NCBI GenBank assembly: GCA_934589225.1
Contig: CAKTNS010000018.1
Coordinates: 1-51,098, forward strand
DNA: 51,098 nucleotides
Source: an uncultured Oscillospiraceae bacterium
GTDB lineage: Bacteria > Bacillota > Clostridia > Oscillospirales > Oscillospiraceae
Direction of reading: 5' to 3'
Part shown: positions 1 to 7,861 of the stretch, one piece after another
How the letters are laid out: each line of letters begins with the position of its first letter
Position numbering within the stretch: the stretch's first letter is position 1
Made by a program: the position numbers and the translations under genes
Notes under the pieces: generated by a model
Database searches by the model: none
Told to the model about the DNA's origin: nothing
What the model saw: only the letters and a program-made list of their open reading frames with translations

Positions 1-198
1 CCCCACTGTAGCGGCGGCAATCTGCCGCCATTGGCCGTAAGGCCACTCGTTGGACGTTCGTATCCGTAGCATCCCACGGAGCCAGCCCCTCGCCGGGGCT
101 GGATGGCGATGAATCATCGCCGCTACATTTGCGTGTACCGTGGACGAAGCAGCTGTAGCGGCGGCAACCTGCCGCCCGGGGGACAATTTCGCATCTGC
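1..198. repeat. Repeat island A (palindromic mosaic)
   Basis: No gene is seen in the first 200 bases. The stretch is a chain of short palindromic modules: a GGCGGCAATCTGCCGCC hairpin near 11-29, a GGCC/GGCC hairpin near 40-54, a CCAGCCCC/GGGGCTGG hairpin near 83-103, a GGCGATGAATCATCGCC hairpin near 104-121, and a second GGCGGCAACCTGCCGCC near 157-175. The same modules recur in every other island of the window. It ends just before the Shine-Dalgarno sequence of the MBL-fold gene. Confidence 0.85.
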
Positions 199-211
199 AA
201 AGGAGAATACC

Positions 212-1009
212 ATGAAAGCAACATTTTTAGGCACCGGCTGCGCCCTGGTGCTGGAACGTTATAATACCTGCTTCCTGCTGGAGGAAGGGGACCGGAAGCT
301 GCTGGTGGATGCCGGCGGGGGAAATGAAATCCTGGTGCGGCTCCACAAGCTGGGGGTGCCTGTGACCTCCATTGGGGCCATGTTTGTGACCCACAGCCAT
401 TCCGACCACATCCTGGGCACCCCCTGGGTCATCCGGGCGGTGGCCACGGCCATGGCGGAGCAGGGCTATACCGGCACCTTCACCGTGGCGGGCTGCCGGG
501 AGACTTTATCCCAGGTCCGGACCATCTGCGAGATGATCCTGGGAAAGAAGATGACCAAATACTTTGACAGCCAAATCCTTTTCCGGGAGGTCACCGACGG
601 GGAAAAGCTGGACCTGGGGGGCTTCTCCATCCAGACCTTTGACATTGGTTCCAAGAAGATGAAGCAGTTCGGCTTCCAGCTGGACCTGCCCCAGGGGGGC
701 CAGGTCTGCTTCGCGGGAGACGAGCCGGTGAAAGAATCCACGGAAGGCTACGCCCGGGGGGCCAAGTGGCTCTTCAGCGAGGCCTACTGCCTGTATGAGG
801 ACCGGGAGCGCTACCAGCCCTATGCCCGCAGCCACGTCACCAGTCTGGACGCGGCGGAGCTGGCAAACCGGCTGCAAGTAAAGAATCTGGTGCTCTACCA
901 CACCGAGGACTACGGCCCGGACCGAAAGGACCGCATGACCCGGGAGGCCAAAACCGTCTACTCTGGCCGTGTCTTCGTCCCGGAGGACATGGAGGCCATC
1001 GAATTGTAA
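212..1009 (+). CDS. MBL-fold metallo-hydrolase (RNase Z-like)
   Basis: Predicted metallo-beta-lactamase-fold hydrolase of 265 residues. The N-terminus (MKATFLGTGCA) is the usual first strand of RNase Z/ElaC-like members, and the metal-binding HxHxDH motif is visible as THSHSDHILG near residue 60. Later Asp and His residues (FAGDEP, ARSHVT, YHTEDYG) fit the remaining ligands. The ATG at 212 was chosen because AAGGAG lies 8 bases upstream; the longer open frame from 140 only reads through a palindromic repeat. The substrate cannot be told: tRNA 3' processing, phosphodiester hydrolysis and other MBL activities are all possible. It stands alone, between repeat island A and a terminator hairpin. 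Confidence 0.85.
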   Translation: MKATFLGTGCALVLERYNTCFLLEEGDRKLLVDAGGGNEILVRLHKLGVPVTSIGAMFVTHSHSDHILGTPWVIRAVATAMAEQGYTGTFTVAGCRETLSQVRTICEMILGKKMTKYFDSQILFREVTDGEKLDLGGFSIQTFDIGSKKMKQFGFQLDLPQGGQVCFAGDEPVKESTEGYARGAKWLFSEAYCLYEDRERYQPYARSHVTSLDAAELANRLQVKNLVLYHTEDYGPDRKDRMTREAKTVYSGRVFVPEDMEAIEL

Positions 1010-1097
1010 AAAGGCACATCCCAGACCCCCAGTGCTCCGTCTTATAGGGAAACGAAGTGGGCCCCAGGGGCACTACCGGTTCGGAACAACTGAAAAA

Positions 1098-1135
1098 ACC
1101 GCAAGTCATCGTTTTGATAGCTTGCGGTTATTTTA
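1098..1135 (+). terminator. Intrinsic terminator after the MBL gene
   Basis: The stem ACCGCAAG / CTTGCGGT encloses a 15-base loop and is followed by TTATTTT. It lies between the MBL-fold gene and the acetyltransferase gene, both on this strand. Confidence 0.6.
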
Positions 1136-1178
1136 GGTTTCTGTCCAATATCATGTATATTGAAATGGAGCTGTAAAA

Positions 1179-1994
1179 ATGATTCAGGAAATACATTCAT
1201 TGGAGGAATATGAGGCTTTTATCGGTGAACTGGCTGAGCACCCATTCTATTCCGATCCGCATTTCACTTATGACAAGGAGAATCTATATCGTTCTTTACA
1301 GGCGAAAGACAAATCTATTTTTGCTGTTTCAGAAAATGGAACGACTGTGGGGCTCTTTTCCTGGTTGATCCTCCCGGATGACCGATATATCGAGATGATC
1401 ATCGGATTTACCAAAGAAGAAAAAGCGTTTACGGAAATGCTTTCCTATATGGAGAAGAACTATTGCGGATACCATATGGATTTTGTCTTTAATCCGTTAA
1501 ACGCAGCGATTTTTCGACCGCTTAAGATGAGAGGGGCGGCATTTGATCCGGAACAGCAGAAAATGATCCTGACCGGACCGACGCCGAAGGTATCGACCGG
1601 TCCGATAGAACTGCTTTCAGAAAAATGGAAAAAGCAGTACTGTGATCTTCATAACGCTGACACCTATTGGACAGCCCAGCGGATTTTATCGGCGCAGGAC
1701 CGTTTCAGAGTTCTGCTGGCCATAAAAGACGGGCAGGTTCAGGGATATTTGGATGTACAGTGCTGCCATGAGGTCAATGAGATCTTTGATTTGTTTATAA
1801 GGCCGGATGCACTGCAGCAAGGTTATGAACTGGCATTGCTGGTAAAGGCAATAGAATTGAACAGGCCGCATCAACTGATGGTCGTAGTCGATAAGGATGC
1901 CAAGGCAGAAATAGAATTATATACTGCTGCGGGGCTTCAAAAAATGGAAGGTCAGAACAGCATTACCGCTTCCTATCAGGCAAAAGCGCAGTAA
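1179..1994 (+). CDS. GNAT-family N-acetyltransferase-like protein
   Basis: Protein of 271 residues, probably with two GNAT-like halves. The C-terminal half has the usual pattern of a central strand (RVLLAIKDGQVQGYLDV), a helix, and a closing ELYTAAGLQKME segment resembling the family's last helix and strand. The N-terminal half (IFAVSENGTTVGLFSWL) repeats the strand pair. No substrate can be assigned. Its codons are visibly richer in A and T than those of all neighbours (GATATA, TTTATA, AAAGAA are common), which suggests recent acquisition. It starts at ATG 1179 with GGAG about 9 bases upstream and runs convergent to the VOC/HAD/rsmA operon, with 22 bases between the two. Confidence 0.6.
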   Translation: MIQEIHSLEEYEAFIGELAEHPFYSDPHFTYDKENLYRSLQAKDKSIFAVSENGTTVGLFSWLILPDDRYIEMIIGFTKEEKAFTEMLSYMEKNYCGYHMDFVFNPLNAAIFRPLKMRGAAFDPEQQKMILTGPTPKVSTGPIELLSEKWKKQYCDLHNADTYWTAQRILSAQDRFRVLLAIKDGQVQGYLDVQCCHEVNEIFDLFIRPDALQQGYELALLVKAIELNRPHQLMVVVDKDAKAEIELYTAAGLQKMEGQNSITASYQAKAQ

Positions 1995-2016
1995 ATGCCC
2001 ATGTAACGGTGTCGCC

Positions 2017-2346
2017 TTATTTCATTTCAAAGGGAATGCCCAGGGCGGAGAACCAGTGGCGGGCCTTTCCCGGGATGGGCTGGGCCCCGTATTGGGCGGC
2101 CCGGGCCAGGACACCCTCTAAATCCGTGCAGTGGAAGGACAGGTGGTTGATCCGACCGCAGTCTGCCTTCAGCTCCTCCACCCGGCACAGCTGCACGCCG
2201 CCGTCCAGCCACACATTGTCCGGGGCATCCTGGGGCCCGGCGGTCCGGGTTACGGTCATGCCGAATACATTCTGAAAAAAGGCCAGGGCGGTGTCCAGGT
2301 CCCGGACCTCAATGGCTACATGGTGAATGGGGCAAAGCTCGCTCAT
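2017..2346 (-). CDS. VOC-family (glyoxalase/dioxygenase-like) protein
   Basis: Single-domain vicinal-oxygen-chelate protein of 109 residues. It opens with the family's first motif, HHVAIEVRDLDTALAFFQNVFGM, split here as HHVAIEVRDL and AFFQNVFGM, and ends with a second beta-alpha repeat (INHLSFHCTDLEGVLARA). Candidate metal ligands are the early His and a late Glu. Function is unknown; glyoxalase I-like, fosfomycin-resistance-like and binding-only members cannot be separated by sight. It is the last gene of the rsmA-yjjG-VOC operon: its ATG overlaps the stop of the HAD gene as ATGA, with AGGAGG just upstream. Confidence 0.8.
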   Translation of the reverse strand: MSELCPIHHVAIEVRDLDTALAFFQNVFGMTVTRTAGPQDAPDNVWLDGGVQLCRVEELKADCGRINHLSFHCTDLEGVLARAAQYGAQPIPGKARHWFSALGIPFEMK

Positions 2347-3047
2347 TGCGCATCCTCCTGATTGATTTTTTGAAGCAGCTCCGGCAGCTGGGACAGGGCC
2401 TCGATTTGATAGTCCGGGGTGATGTTCTCCGGGTGGGGCTTGTGATGGGGGTTTACCCAGCAGGTAGAGAGCCCTGCGTTGATGCCGCCTAAGATGTCCG
2501 AGGACAGGCTGTCGCCCACCATCAGGGCCTTTTCCGGGGCAAAGCCGGGGATCTGGGCGGCGCAGGCCCGGAAAAATTCCTTGGCGGGCTTGTTGTAGCC
2601 CAGCTCCTGGGAGACGAAGACCTTTTCAAAATAGGGGTACAGCCCGGCGCTGGTGAGCCTACTGTGCTGCACCGTGGCGGTGCCGTTGCTGGCCAGAAAG
2701 AGCCGGTAATGCTTTTGCAGGGTCTGCACCGCCTCCAGGGCCCCGGGGAGGAAATAGTGGCCGATGCCAAGATTCCGCTCATAGACCTTTGCCACGGCCT
2801 GGGCATCCACCTGACGGCCCAGCTCCTCAAAGAGCATCCGAAACCTTCCGGTCAGCACCTGGGGCCGGGTCAGCTCTCCCCGCTCCAGCATCTGCCAGTG
2901 CATCAGATTGATGTCGTGGTAGCGGTTGAGAATTTCCTCCGTGGGCTCCAAATCAAAGGCGGTGAGGGTCTTGGCAATGGCCAGACGCTCGGCCTTGTGG
3001 AAGTCCAGAATGGTGTCATCCAAATCCAGGAATAAAATCTCGATCAT
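2343..3047 (-). CDS. yjjG: HAD-family noncanonical pyrimidine nucleotidase (YjjG-like)
   Basis: HAD hydrolase of 234 residues. Motif I is DLDDTILDF near residue 7, motif II is ASNGT, and motif IV is the long block MVGDSLSSDILGGINAG followed by TCWVN, which is very close to E. coli YjjG (known family: dephosphorylates noncanonical pyrimidine nucleotides). Assignment to YjjG rests on this block and on overall length. The ATG at 3047 was preferred to the longer frame because it overlaps the rsmA stop as ATGA. Middle gene of a tightly coupled three-gene operon with rsmA upstream and the VOC gene downstream. Confidence 0.85.
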   Translation of the reverse strand: MIEILFLDLDDTILDFHKAERLAIAKTLTAFDLEPTEEILNRYHDINLMHWQMLERGELTRPQVLTGRFRMLFEELGRQVDAQAVAKVYERNLGIGHYFLPGALEAVQTLQKHYRLFLASNGTATVQHSRLTSAGLYPYFEKVFVSQELGYNKPAKEFFRACAAQIPGFAPEKALMVGDSLSSDILGGINAGLSTCWVNPHHKPHPENITPDYQIEALSQLPELLQKINQEDAQ

Positions 3048-3916
3048 TTGGTATCTCTCTTTCTGCCCGCAATGGCGTTGGCGATCATGGCAAACTCGGC
3101 AATGCCCAGGGTCTCCCCCCGGACGTTTTCGGGAAAACCGCACTGGGCCAGAAGTTCCTCCGCCCCGGCCTTCCCCAGCTCCGGAAAGCCGGAGGCCAGA
3201 CCGTTGGACAGCTTCTTCCGGCGCATGGCAAAGCTGGACCGCACCGCCCGGAAGAAAACAGACGTATCCTGAATATCCCAGGGCTTTTCTTCCCGCCGCC
3301 GCAGCTGGATCACGGCGGAAGTCACCTTGGGCTGGGGCAGAAAGCAGTTGGGGGGCACGTCAAAAAGCAGCTCCGGCTGGGTATAATACTGGCAGAACAC
3401 GGAGAAGGCCCCGTAGTCCTCCGTCCCCGGGGCGGCGGCGATCCGCTGGGCCACCTCTTTTTGCACCATGACCGTGACGGACTCAAAGCACTCCGCCTCC
3501 AAAAGGGCAGAGAGAATGGGGGTGGTGATGTAGTAGGGCAGATTGGCACAGGCCATGGGCCGCAGCCCCGGGAATTTTTCCGCCACCAGTTTGGGAATGT
3601 CCAGCTTCAGCACATCCCCCCAGAGGATCTCCACATTGGAAAAGGGAGCCAGGGTCTCCTTCAGAATGGGCTGCAGCCGGGTATCCACCTCCACGGCGCA
3701 GACCTTCCCCGCCCGCAGACAAAGCTGCTGGGTCAGCGGCCCGATCCCGGGCCCGATCTCCAGCACCCCGGCGGTTTCATCCACCCCCGCCTCCTGGGCA
3801 ATAGAAGCCGGCACCCAGGGGGCGATCAGAAAATTCTGCCCCTTGGCCTTGGAAAACCGAAACCCATGCTCCGCCAAAAGCGGCTTCATAATTTGAATAT
3901 CACAGACGTTTACCAT
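3044..3916 (-). CDS. rsmA: 16S rRNA dimethyladenosine transferase RsmA/KsgA
   Basis: Methyltransferase of 290 residues that dimethylates two adjacent adenines near the 3' end of 16S rRNA during 30S maturation. Diagnostic motifs are GQNFL near residue 27, the SAM-binding EIGPGIGPLT near 55, and the catalytic NLPYYIT near 128. The ATG at 3916 has AAGGAG 5 bases upstream; the longer frame reads into the TTGACA-type repeat array and is rejected. First gene of an operon with the HAD and VOC genes, each joined by an ATGA overlap. The YabE-like gene lies upstream on the same strand, as in the B. subtilis yabE-rnmV-ksgA region, but a repeat island now separates them and rnmV is not seen. Confidence 0.96.
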   Translation of the reverse strand: MVNVCDIQIMKPLLAEHGFRFSKAKGQNFLIAPWVPASIAQEAGVDETAGVLEIGPGIGPLTQQLCLRAGKVCAVEVDTRLQPILKETLAPFSNVEILWGDVLKLDIPKLVAEKFPGLRPMACANLPYYITTPILSALLEAECFESVTVMVQKEVAQRIAAAPGTEDYGAFSVFCQYYTQPELLFDVPPNCFLPQPKVTSAVIQLRRREEKPWDIQDTSVFFRAVRSSFAMRRKKLSNGLASGFPELGKAGAEELLAQCGFPENVRGETLGIAEFAMIANAIAGRKRDTK

Positions 3917-3945
3917 AAATTCTCCTTGTATGTGTGTATGAGAAA

Positions 3946-4790
3946 ATTGACAATGAACAATTCTGTCAGTTGACAGTGGACAGTTGACAGTTATTGGGGC
4001 GACCAACGTTGTTCATTTCGACCCATCCGTTAAAGGATGTAGGGAACGGCCTATGTGCCGTTCCGGGAACGCCCCGAATATATCCCCGCCAGATTCCACC
4101 GGAGGCCCACCGACACGCAGCAAGAGCTTCCCCCGGGGGAAGCTGGCTCGCCTGGGCGAGCCTGATGAGGACCGCGGGGCGGCGTAAAACATTCTAGAAA
4201 CAGTAGGCGAATCCGTAGAAACGTCCTCTTGGCTCTCCCTGTGGGAGAGCTGGCTCGGCAAAGCCGAGACTGAGAGGGTCAACGTTGATGATTTAGGTGG
4301 ACGTAATCATTCAAAAAACGCTCCAAGGCCCTCTCAGTCACCTGCGGTGACAGCTCTCCCAAAGGGAGAGCCAAGGGTGCGTTTTCGATATGTTTTACCT
4401 CTGCGCCTATTGTTCCTACAATGGAAAACGCTGTACCGCGCCTCATCCACCGCCTACGGCGGTCCCCCTTCCCCGAAGGGGAAGGTTTTGCGCGGTTCCA
4501 TTCATCCGCACGGGTTATAATTGCAACGTCCCCGGAACGGCACACAGGCCGTTCCCTACGGTTTCGCTGATGTGTGCCCTGGTTCAACCTACGCTTTTCA
4601 AAAACGCCCGTTTTTTACACCGTATGAGCAAACGCAGCCACCCTGCCAAACCGCAGAACTGTCAACTGTAAACTGTCAACTGTCAACTTTTTCCCCAATT
4701 GTCGATTGTCCATTGTCAATTCAAAAAAACTGTCAACTGTCCACTGTCAACTGTCAACTTTCCCCCCCATCATACCACACGCCCCCCTGT
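3946..4790. repeat. Repeat island B between yabE-like gene and rsmA
   Basis: No gene is seen in this 0.88-kb gap. The left edge (3950-4000) carries TTGACA-type heptads and the right edge (4657-4770) carries the same heptads as TGTCAAC, so the island has inverted borders. Inside are palindromic modules: GGAACGGCC/GGCCGTTCC, CTTCCCCCGGGGGAAG plus GGCTCGCC/GGCGAGCC near 4126-4171, CTCTCCC/GGGAGAG plus GGCTCGG/CCGAG near 4232-4278 and its mirror near 4330-4375, and CCCTTCCCC/GGGGAAGG near 4465-4490. Short open frames across it are not credible genes. Confidence 0.85.
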
Positions 4791-4801
4791 TTTTGCAACC
4801 G

Positions 4802-5803
4802 TTATCCAAGAAAATACACGGTACATCGCCGGCGGCCGAAGGTGATGCAGTCTTCGTAGGTGGGGAAATACAGGTCCATCCGGTCCCCTTTGATGTCGCC
4901 GCCGCAGTCCTCGGCCTGGGCCAGGCCGTATAGGAAGCTGCCGTCGGAGGCCACGATGAACATGCGGGTGCCGTAGGGGATGTACCGGGGGTCTACCGCC
5001 ACGGTGCCCCGGCGGACGGTGGTGCCGGTGGCGGTGGTGGTGGTGCAGCCCTGGTCCGTGTGGGTGTAGGCCGTGGCCCGGACGTAGTCCACCTTGGTAT
5101 AGGTCAGCCGTTCTCCCGTGGGAAGAGAAATCACCCCGTCTCCGATTTCCAACCCCCGGGGGCTGGGATGCTCCGGGCCGCAGCCCTGGGCAATGATCTC
5201 CTTTACCGGCCCGGCGGTCTGCCGCTCCTCCAGGATTTCCCGTTCCGCCTCCACGCCGTTGACGTAGGTCACCCAGGCCCGGCACAGCAGGGTCCCGTTT
5301 TTCCCTTGGGTCAGGGTCTGCCGGGTGCCCCGGGGCAGGTTGGGGGCGGCGCAGACCTGGGTCTCAAAGGGAAGCTCCCGGACGAAGGTCTCCTCCCGGC
5401 TCTCAATGAGATCCACCCGCAGCACCGTACCGGGGCGCAGCAGGGTCTCCTGGGGGCAGCTCAGCCGGTCCCCGGGGCCCAGGGTGATGCCCTGGCGCTT
5501 TAAAAATTCCCCGGCGGTCTCCCGGCCCAGGGGGAGCATCCGGCTTTCCCCGTGGTACAGAAGCTCCACCATGGGCGCCCGGCGGACGGTGATGGTGTCC
5601 TTCTCCCGGGTGTAGCCGTCCCGGGGCCCCAGCTCCACCCCCGCCGCCGCCAGCGCCCCCCGGGCGGTGCCGGGGTACAGGGTGCAGGCGTAGGTCCGGC
5701 CCCCGTCATTGATGAGATAATTGGTGGCGAAGACGCTCTGACACAGCAGCGCCCCCAGAAGAACCCCCGGAATAAAAAACAAAAACCGCCGCAAAAACAC
5801 CAT
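4802..5803 (-). CDS. YabE-like protein: DUF348, G5 and 3D domains
   Basis: Exported or membrane-anchored cell-wall protein of 333 residues. An N-terminal hydrophobic segment (FLFFIPGVLLGALLC) is followed by two ubiquitin-like DUF348 repeats (about 30-140), a G5 domain (about 150-215) and a C-terminal 3D domain (about 240-333) with the conserved acidic residues in AVDPRYIPYGT, AEDCGGDIKGDRMDLYF. The 3D domain is shared with lytic transglycosylases such as Sps/YocH and YuiC, so a peptidoglycan-remodelling role is likely. The ATG at 5803 lies only 1-2 bases from the AGAGAGG Shine-Dalgarno sequence; the GTG one codon downstream (5800) is better spaced and may be the true start. Confidence 0.88.
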   Translation of the reverse strand: MVFLRRFLFFIPGVLLGALLCQSVFATNYLINDGGRTYACTLYPGTARGALAAAGVELGPRDGYTREKDTITVRRAPMVELLYHGESRMLPLGRETAGEFLKRQGITLGPGDRLSCPQETLLRPGTVLRVDLIESREETFVRELPFETQVCAAPNLPRGTRQTLTQGKNGTLLCRAWVTYVNGVEAEREILEERQTAGPVKEIIAQGCGPEHPSPRGLEIGDGVISLPTGERLTYTKVDYVRATAYTHTDQGCTTTTATGTTVRRGTVAVDPRYIPYGTRMFIVASDGSFLYGLAQAEDCGGDIKGDRMDLYFPTYEDCITFGRRRCTVYFLG

Positions 5804-5865
5804 TCCTCTCTGGCATTCCGCGATTTCTCTATCGCTTTTCGGCGGTTTTGCCTGTGAATGGGGCT

Positions 5866-5893
5866 ATTATAAGAGAAATTCCGCAAAAATCAA
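5866..5893 (-). promoter_or_regulatory. Promoter of the YabE-like gene
   Basis: On the minus strand TTGATT, 16 bp, TATAAT. It lies about 65 bases upstream of the YabE-like start and is the only good match in the gap. Confidence 0.6.
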
Positions 5894-5930
5894 GAATTTC
5901 GGGTCGGTGAAAAATCCCCCGAAAAGCCGC

Positions 5931-5972
5931 AAAAACCGGCGGCTTCCGCAAAAGAATGTGGAAAGCCGCCGG
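5931..5972 (-). terminator. Terminator of the DUF6440 gene
   Basis: On the minus strand CCGGCGGCTT pairs with AAGCCGCCGG and is followed by TTTTTGC. It lies 46 bases past the stop of the small DUF6440 gene and before the YabE promoter. Confidence 0.8.
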
Positions 5973-6018
5973 GAAAATGTTTGATTTTCGGAAATCCTTG
6001 GAGAACCGGTCGAAGGGT

Positions 6019-6201
6019 TTATGCCTCCTGAACAGGCAATGCCGACACAACGGGCTTCCCATCCCGGTCCACCAGCACCGTCAGGCCGCCACCGTAGCCG
6101 CTTTGCCGGAAGAGGTAGTTGACCCCGGTTTTGGTGTCTACCCAGATTTCCATAGTCCCTACAAAACCCTGGGAATAGATTTTTACAAAACGATTGTCCA
6201 T
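6019..6201 (-). CDS. Small DUF6440-family protein
   Basis: Protein of 60 residues. The segment TMEIWVDTKTGVNYLFRQSG followed by YGGGLTVLVDRDGKPVV is the signature of DUF6440, a short domain of unknown function common in Firmicutes. No signal peptide or membrane segment is seen. ATG 6201 has AAAGGAG at 6209-6217. It follows the NfeD/stomatin operon on the same strand but a GC-rich hairpin (6223-6247) sits between; it has its own terminator. Confidence 0.8.
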   Translation of the reverse strand: MDNRFVKIYSQGFVGTMEIWVDTKTGVNYLFRQSGYGGGLTVLVDRDGKPVVSALPVQEA

Positions 6202-6222
6202 AATGAACGCTCCTTTTAGAAA

Positions 6223-6247
6223 CCGCCGCCGTTACCCACGGCGGCGG
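6223..6247 (-). terminator. Hairpin after the stomatin gene
   Basis: CCGCCGCCGT pairs with ACGGCGGCGG around a 5-base loop. On the minus strand it is followed by TTTCT, a weak U-tract, so it may end or only attenuate the NfeD/stomatin transcript. Confidence 0.45.
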
Positions 6248-6253
6248 ATGGCA

Positions 6254-7168
6254 TTACTTGGTTCCTTCGACGATGCCGTTAGCAAGACCCACCAGACCCT
6301 GCATTTCGCTGGGGATGATGATCTTGGTGGCCTGGCCGTCGGCAACCTTCTGCATGGCCTCAATGGCCTTGAGACGCAGTACGCTGTCGTTGGGGGCCTT
6401 TTCGTTCAGCATGGCGATGGAGTCGGCCAGGGCCTGCTGCACCGACAGAATGGCCTGGGCTTCGCCGTCGGCCTTCAGAATGGCGGCCTGCTTCTCGGCC
6501 TCGGCCCGGAGAATGGCGGCTTCCTTTTCGGCGGAGGCCTTCAGAATGGCGGATTCCTTTTCGCCCTCGGCAATGAGGATGGCGGACTTCTTCTGGCCCT
6601 CGGCCTGAAGGATGGACTGACGGCGGTCACGCTCGGCCTTCATCTGCTTCTCCATGGAGTTCTGAATGTCCGCAGGAGGCAGGATGTTCTTCAGCTCTAC
6701 CCGGTTGACCTTGATGCCCCAGGGGTCGGTGGCCTCGTCCAGAATGGAGCGCATTTTGGTGTTGACCACGTCGCGGGAAGTCAGGGTCTGGTCCAGCTCC
6801 AGATCGCCGATGATGTTTCGCAGGGTGGTGGCGGTCAGGGTCTCCATGGCCATCATGGGCTGCTCCACGCCGTAGCAGTAGAGCTTGGGGTCGGTGATCT
6901 GGAAGTAGACAACGGTATCGATCTGCATGGTCACGTTGTCCTTGGTGATGACGGGCTGGGGGGGATAGTCCAGGACCTGTTCTTTCAGGCTGACTTTCCG
7001 GGCCACCCGGTCAATGAAGGGGACCTTGAAGTGCATACCCACGCCCCACACGCTGTGGAAGGCACCCAGCCGCTCCACAACATAGGCCCGGGACTGCTGG
7101 ACCACGGAGATATTGGTGATGATAATGACGAACAGCAGAATGACAATGGCAAGTAATACAAAGGGCAT
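6254..7168 (-). CDS. SPFH/Band 7 (stomatin/QmcA-like) membrane protein
   Basis: Protein of 304 residues with one N-terminal membrane segment (about 2-18), an SPFH domain (about 25-180, with VYFQITDPKLY and LRNIIGDLELDQTLTSRDVVN), then an Ala/Glu-rich coiled coil (about 185-245) built from repeats such as AILIAEGEKESAILKA. The short C-terminus ends in VGLANGI. Family members form membrane microdomain scaffolds and usually pair with NfeD. ATG 7168 has GGAGG upstream; it follows nfeD by 13 bases, so the two are one operon. Confidence 0.93.
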   Translation of the reverse strand: MPFVLLAIVILLFVIIITNISVVQQSRAYVVERLGAFHSVWGVGMHFKVPFIDRVARKVSLKEQVLDYPPQPVITKDNVTMQIDTVVYFQITDPKLYCYGVEQPMMAMETLTATTLRNIIGDLELDQTLTSRDVVNTKMRSILDEATDPWGIKVNRVELKNILPPADIQNSMEKQMKAERDRRQSILQAEGQKKSAILIAEGEKESAILKASAEKEAAILRAEAEKQAAILKADGEAQAILSVQQALADSIAMLNEKAPNDSVLRLKAIEAMQKVADGQATKIIIPSEMQGLVGLANGIVEGTK

Positions 7169-7181
7169 ATGATTTTCCTCC

Positions 7182-7637
7182 TTATGATTTGACGGATTCC
7201 GGCACGGCGGCGGGGGAAACCAGCAGCTTCACACCCTCCACAGAAGCGACGGTAACGATGGTTCCGGCGGGGATCTTCTCGCCCGTGGCACTTCTGGCCG
7301 TCCAGACCATGCCGCCGACCTTTACCTGACCCGAGGGGGCCAGATCGTCGATCTCCTCCGTGACCGTACAGGTTTGCCCTACCAGGGCATCTACATTTGT
7401 TTTCTGGATCTTGGGGTTCACATACTTTTTAAGAAGAGGCCTAAGCAGGGCCAGCAGCACACCGCTGACGGCGAAGAACAGCACCGTTTGGGTCAGCCCT
7501 CCGGCACCCAGCAGCGCCGCCAGGGCCGCCACCAGGGCGCCCGCCGCAAACCAGATGGACACCAGCGACACCGAGGCCCCCTCTGCCACTACAAAAAGGA
7601 TGAGAAGCACCAGCCAGACAGAAGCAGAAACGTTCAA
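7182..7637 (-). CDS. NfeD-family protein (short form)
   Basis: Protein of 151 residues: two to three membrane segments (about 5-68) followed by an OB-fold domain (about 80-145) with the usual GxVKVGGMVWTARS core. It lacks the ClpP-like protease domain of long NfeD. The start is TTG at 7637, chosen because AAGGAGG lies 7 bases upstream and no ATG or GTG is nearby. Forms an operon with the stomatin gene; NfeD and stomatin partners act together in membrane organisation. Confidence 0.9.
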   Translation of the reverse strand: MNVSASVWLVLLILFVVAEGASVSLVSIWFAAGALVAALAALLGAGGLTQTVLFFAVSGVLLALLRPLLKKYVNPKIQKTNVDALVGQTCTVTEEIDDLAPSGQVKVGGMVWTARSATGEKIPAGTIVTVASVEGVKLLVSPAAVPESVKS

Positions 7638-7691
7638 TTGGGAACCTCCTTCCTTAATAGCTCCGCTTTTTACTGCCTTGCTTACGGGAAT

Positions 7692-7720
7692 ATTCTAGCA
7701 GTTTCCCAGGGCAACGTCAA
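7692..7720 (-). promoter_or_regulatory. Promoter of nfeD-stomatin operon
   Basis: On the minus strand TTGACG, 17 bp, TAGAAT, about 50 bases upstream of the TTG start of nfeD. Confidence 0.65.
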
Positions 7721-7801
7721 TGCTGTTTGCCGCAAAATAGAGGTGCTTTTTTTGCGGCGGCAGCAAAATAATAATCTTTTTTTAATATTGGGCCGGACTT
7801 C

Positions 7802-7830
7802 TTGACATTCCGGAAAAAGGGTGATATTGT
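7802..7830 (+). promoter_or_regulatory. Promoter of the lipoprotein gene
   Basis: TTGACA, 17 bp, TATTGT. The predicted start of transcription near 7837 gives a leader of about 25 bases to the ATG at 7862. Confidence 0.65.
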
Positions 7831-7861
7831 GGTAGAAACTATGGTGAAAGGATGCAAGGAT

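Noticed and set aside
140..211. N-terminal extension of the MBL-fold protein
   Set aside because: The added codons are repeat sequence and the ATG at 212 has the proper ribosome-binding site.
3946..4790. Insertion sequence or MITE with target duplication
   Set aside because: Inverted heptad borders exist, but no transposase and no clear target-site duplication is seen; internal order differs among islands.
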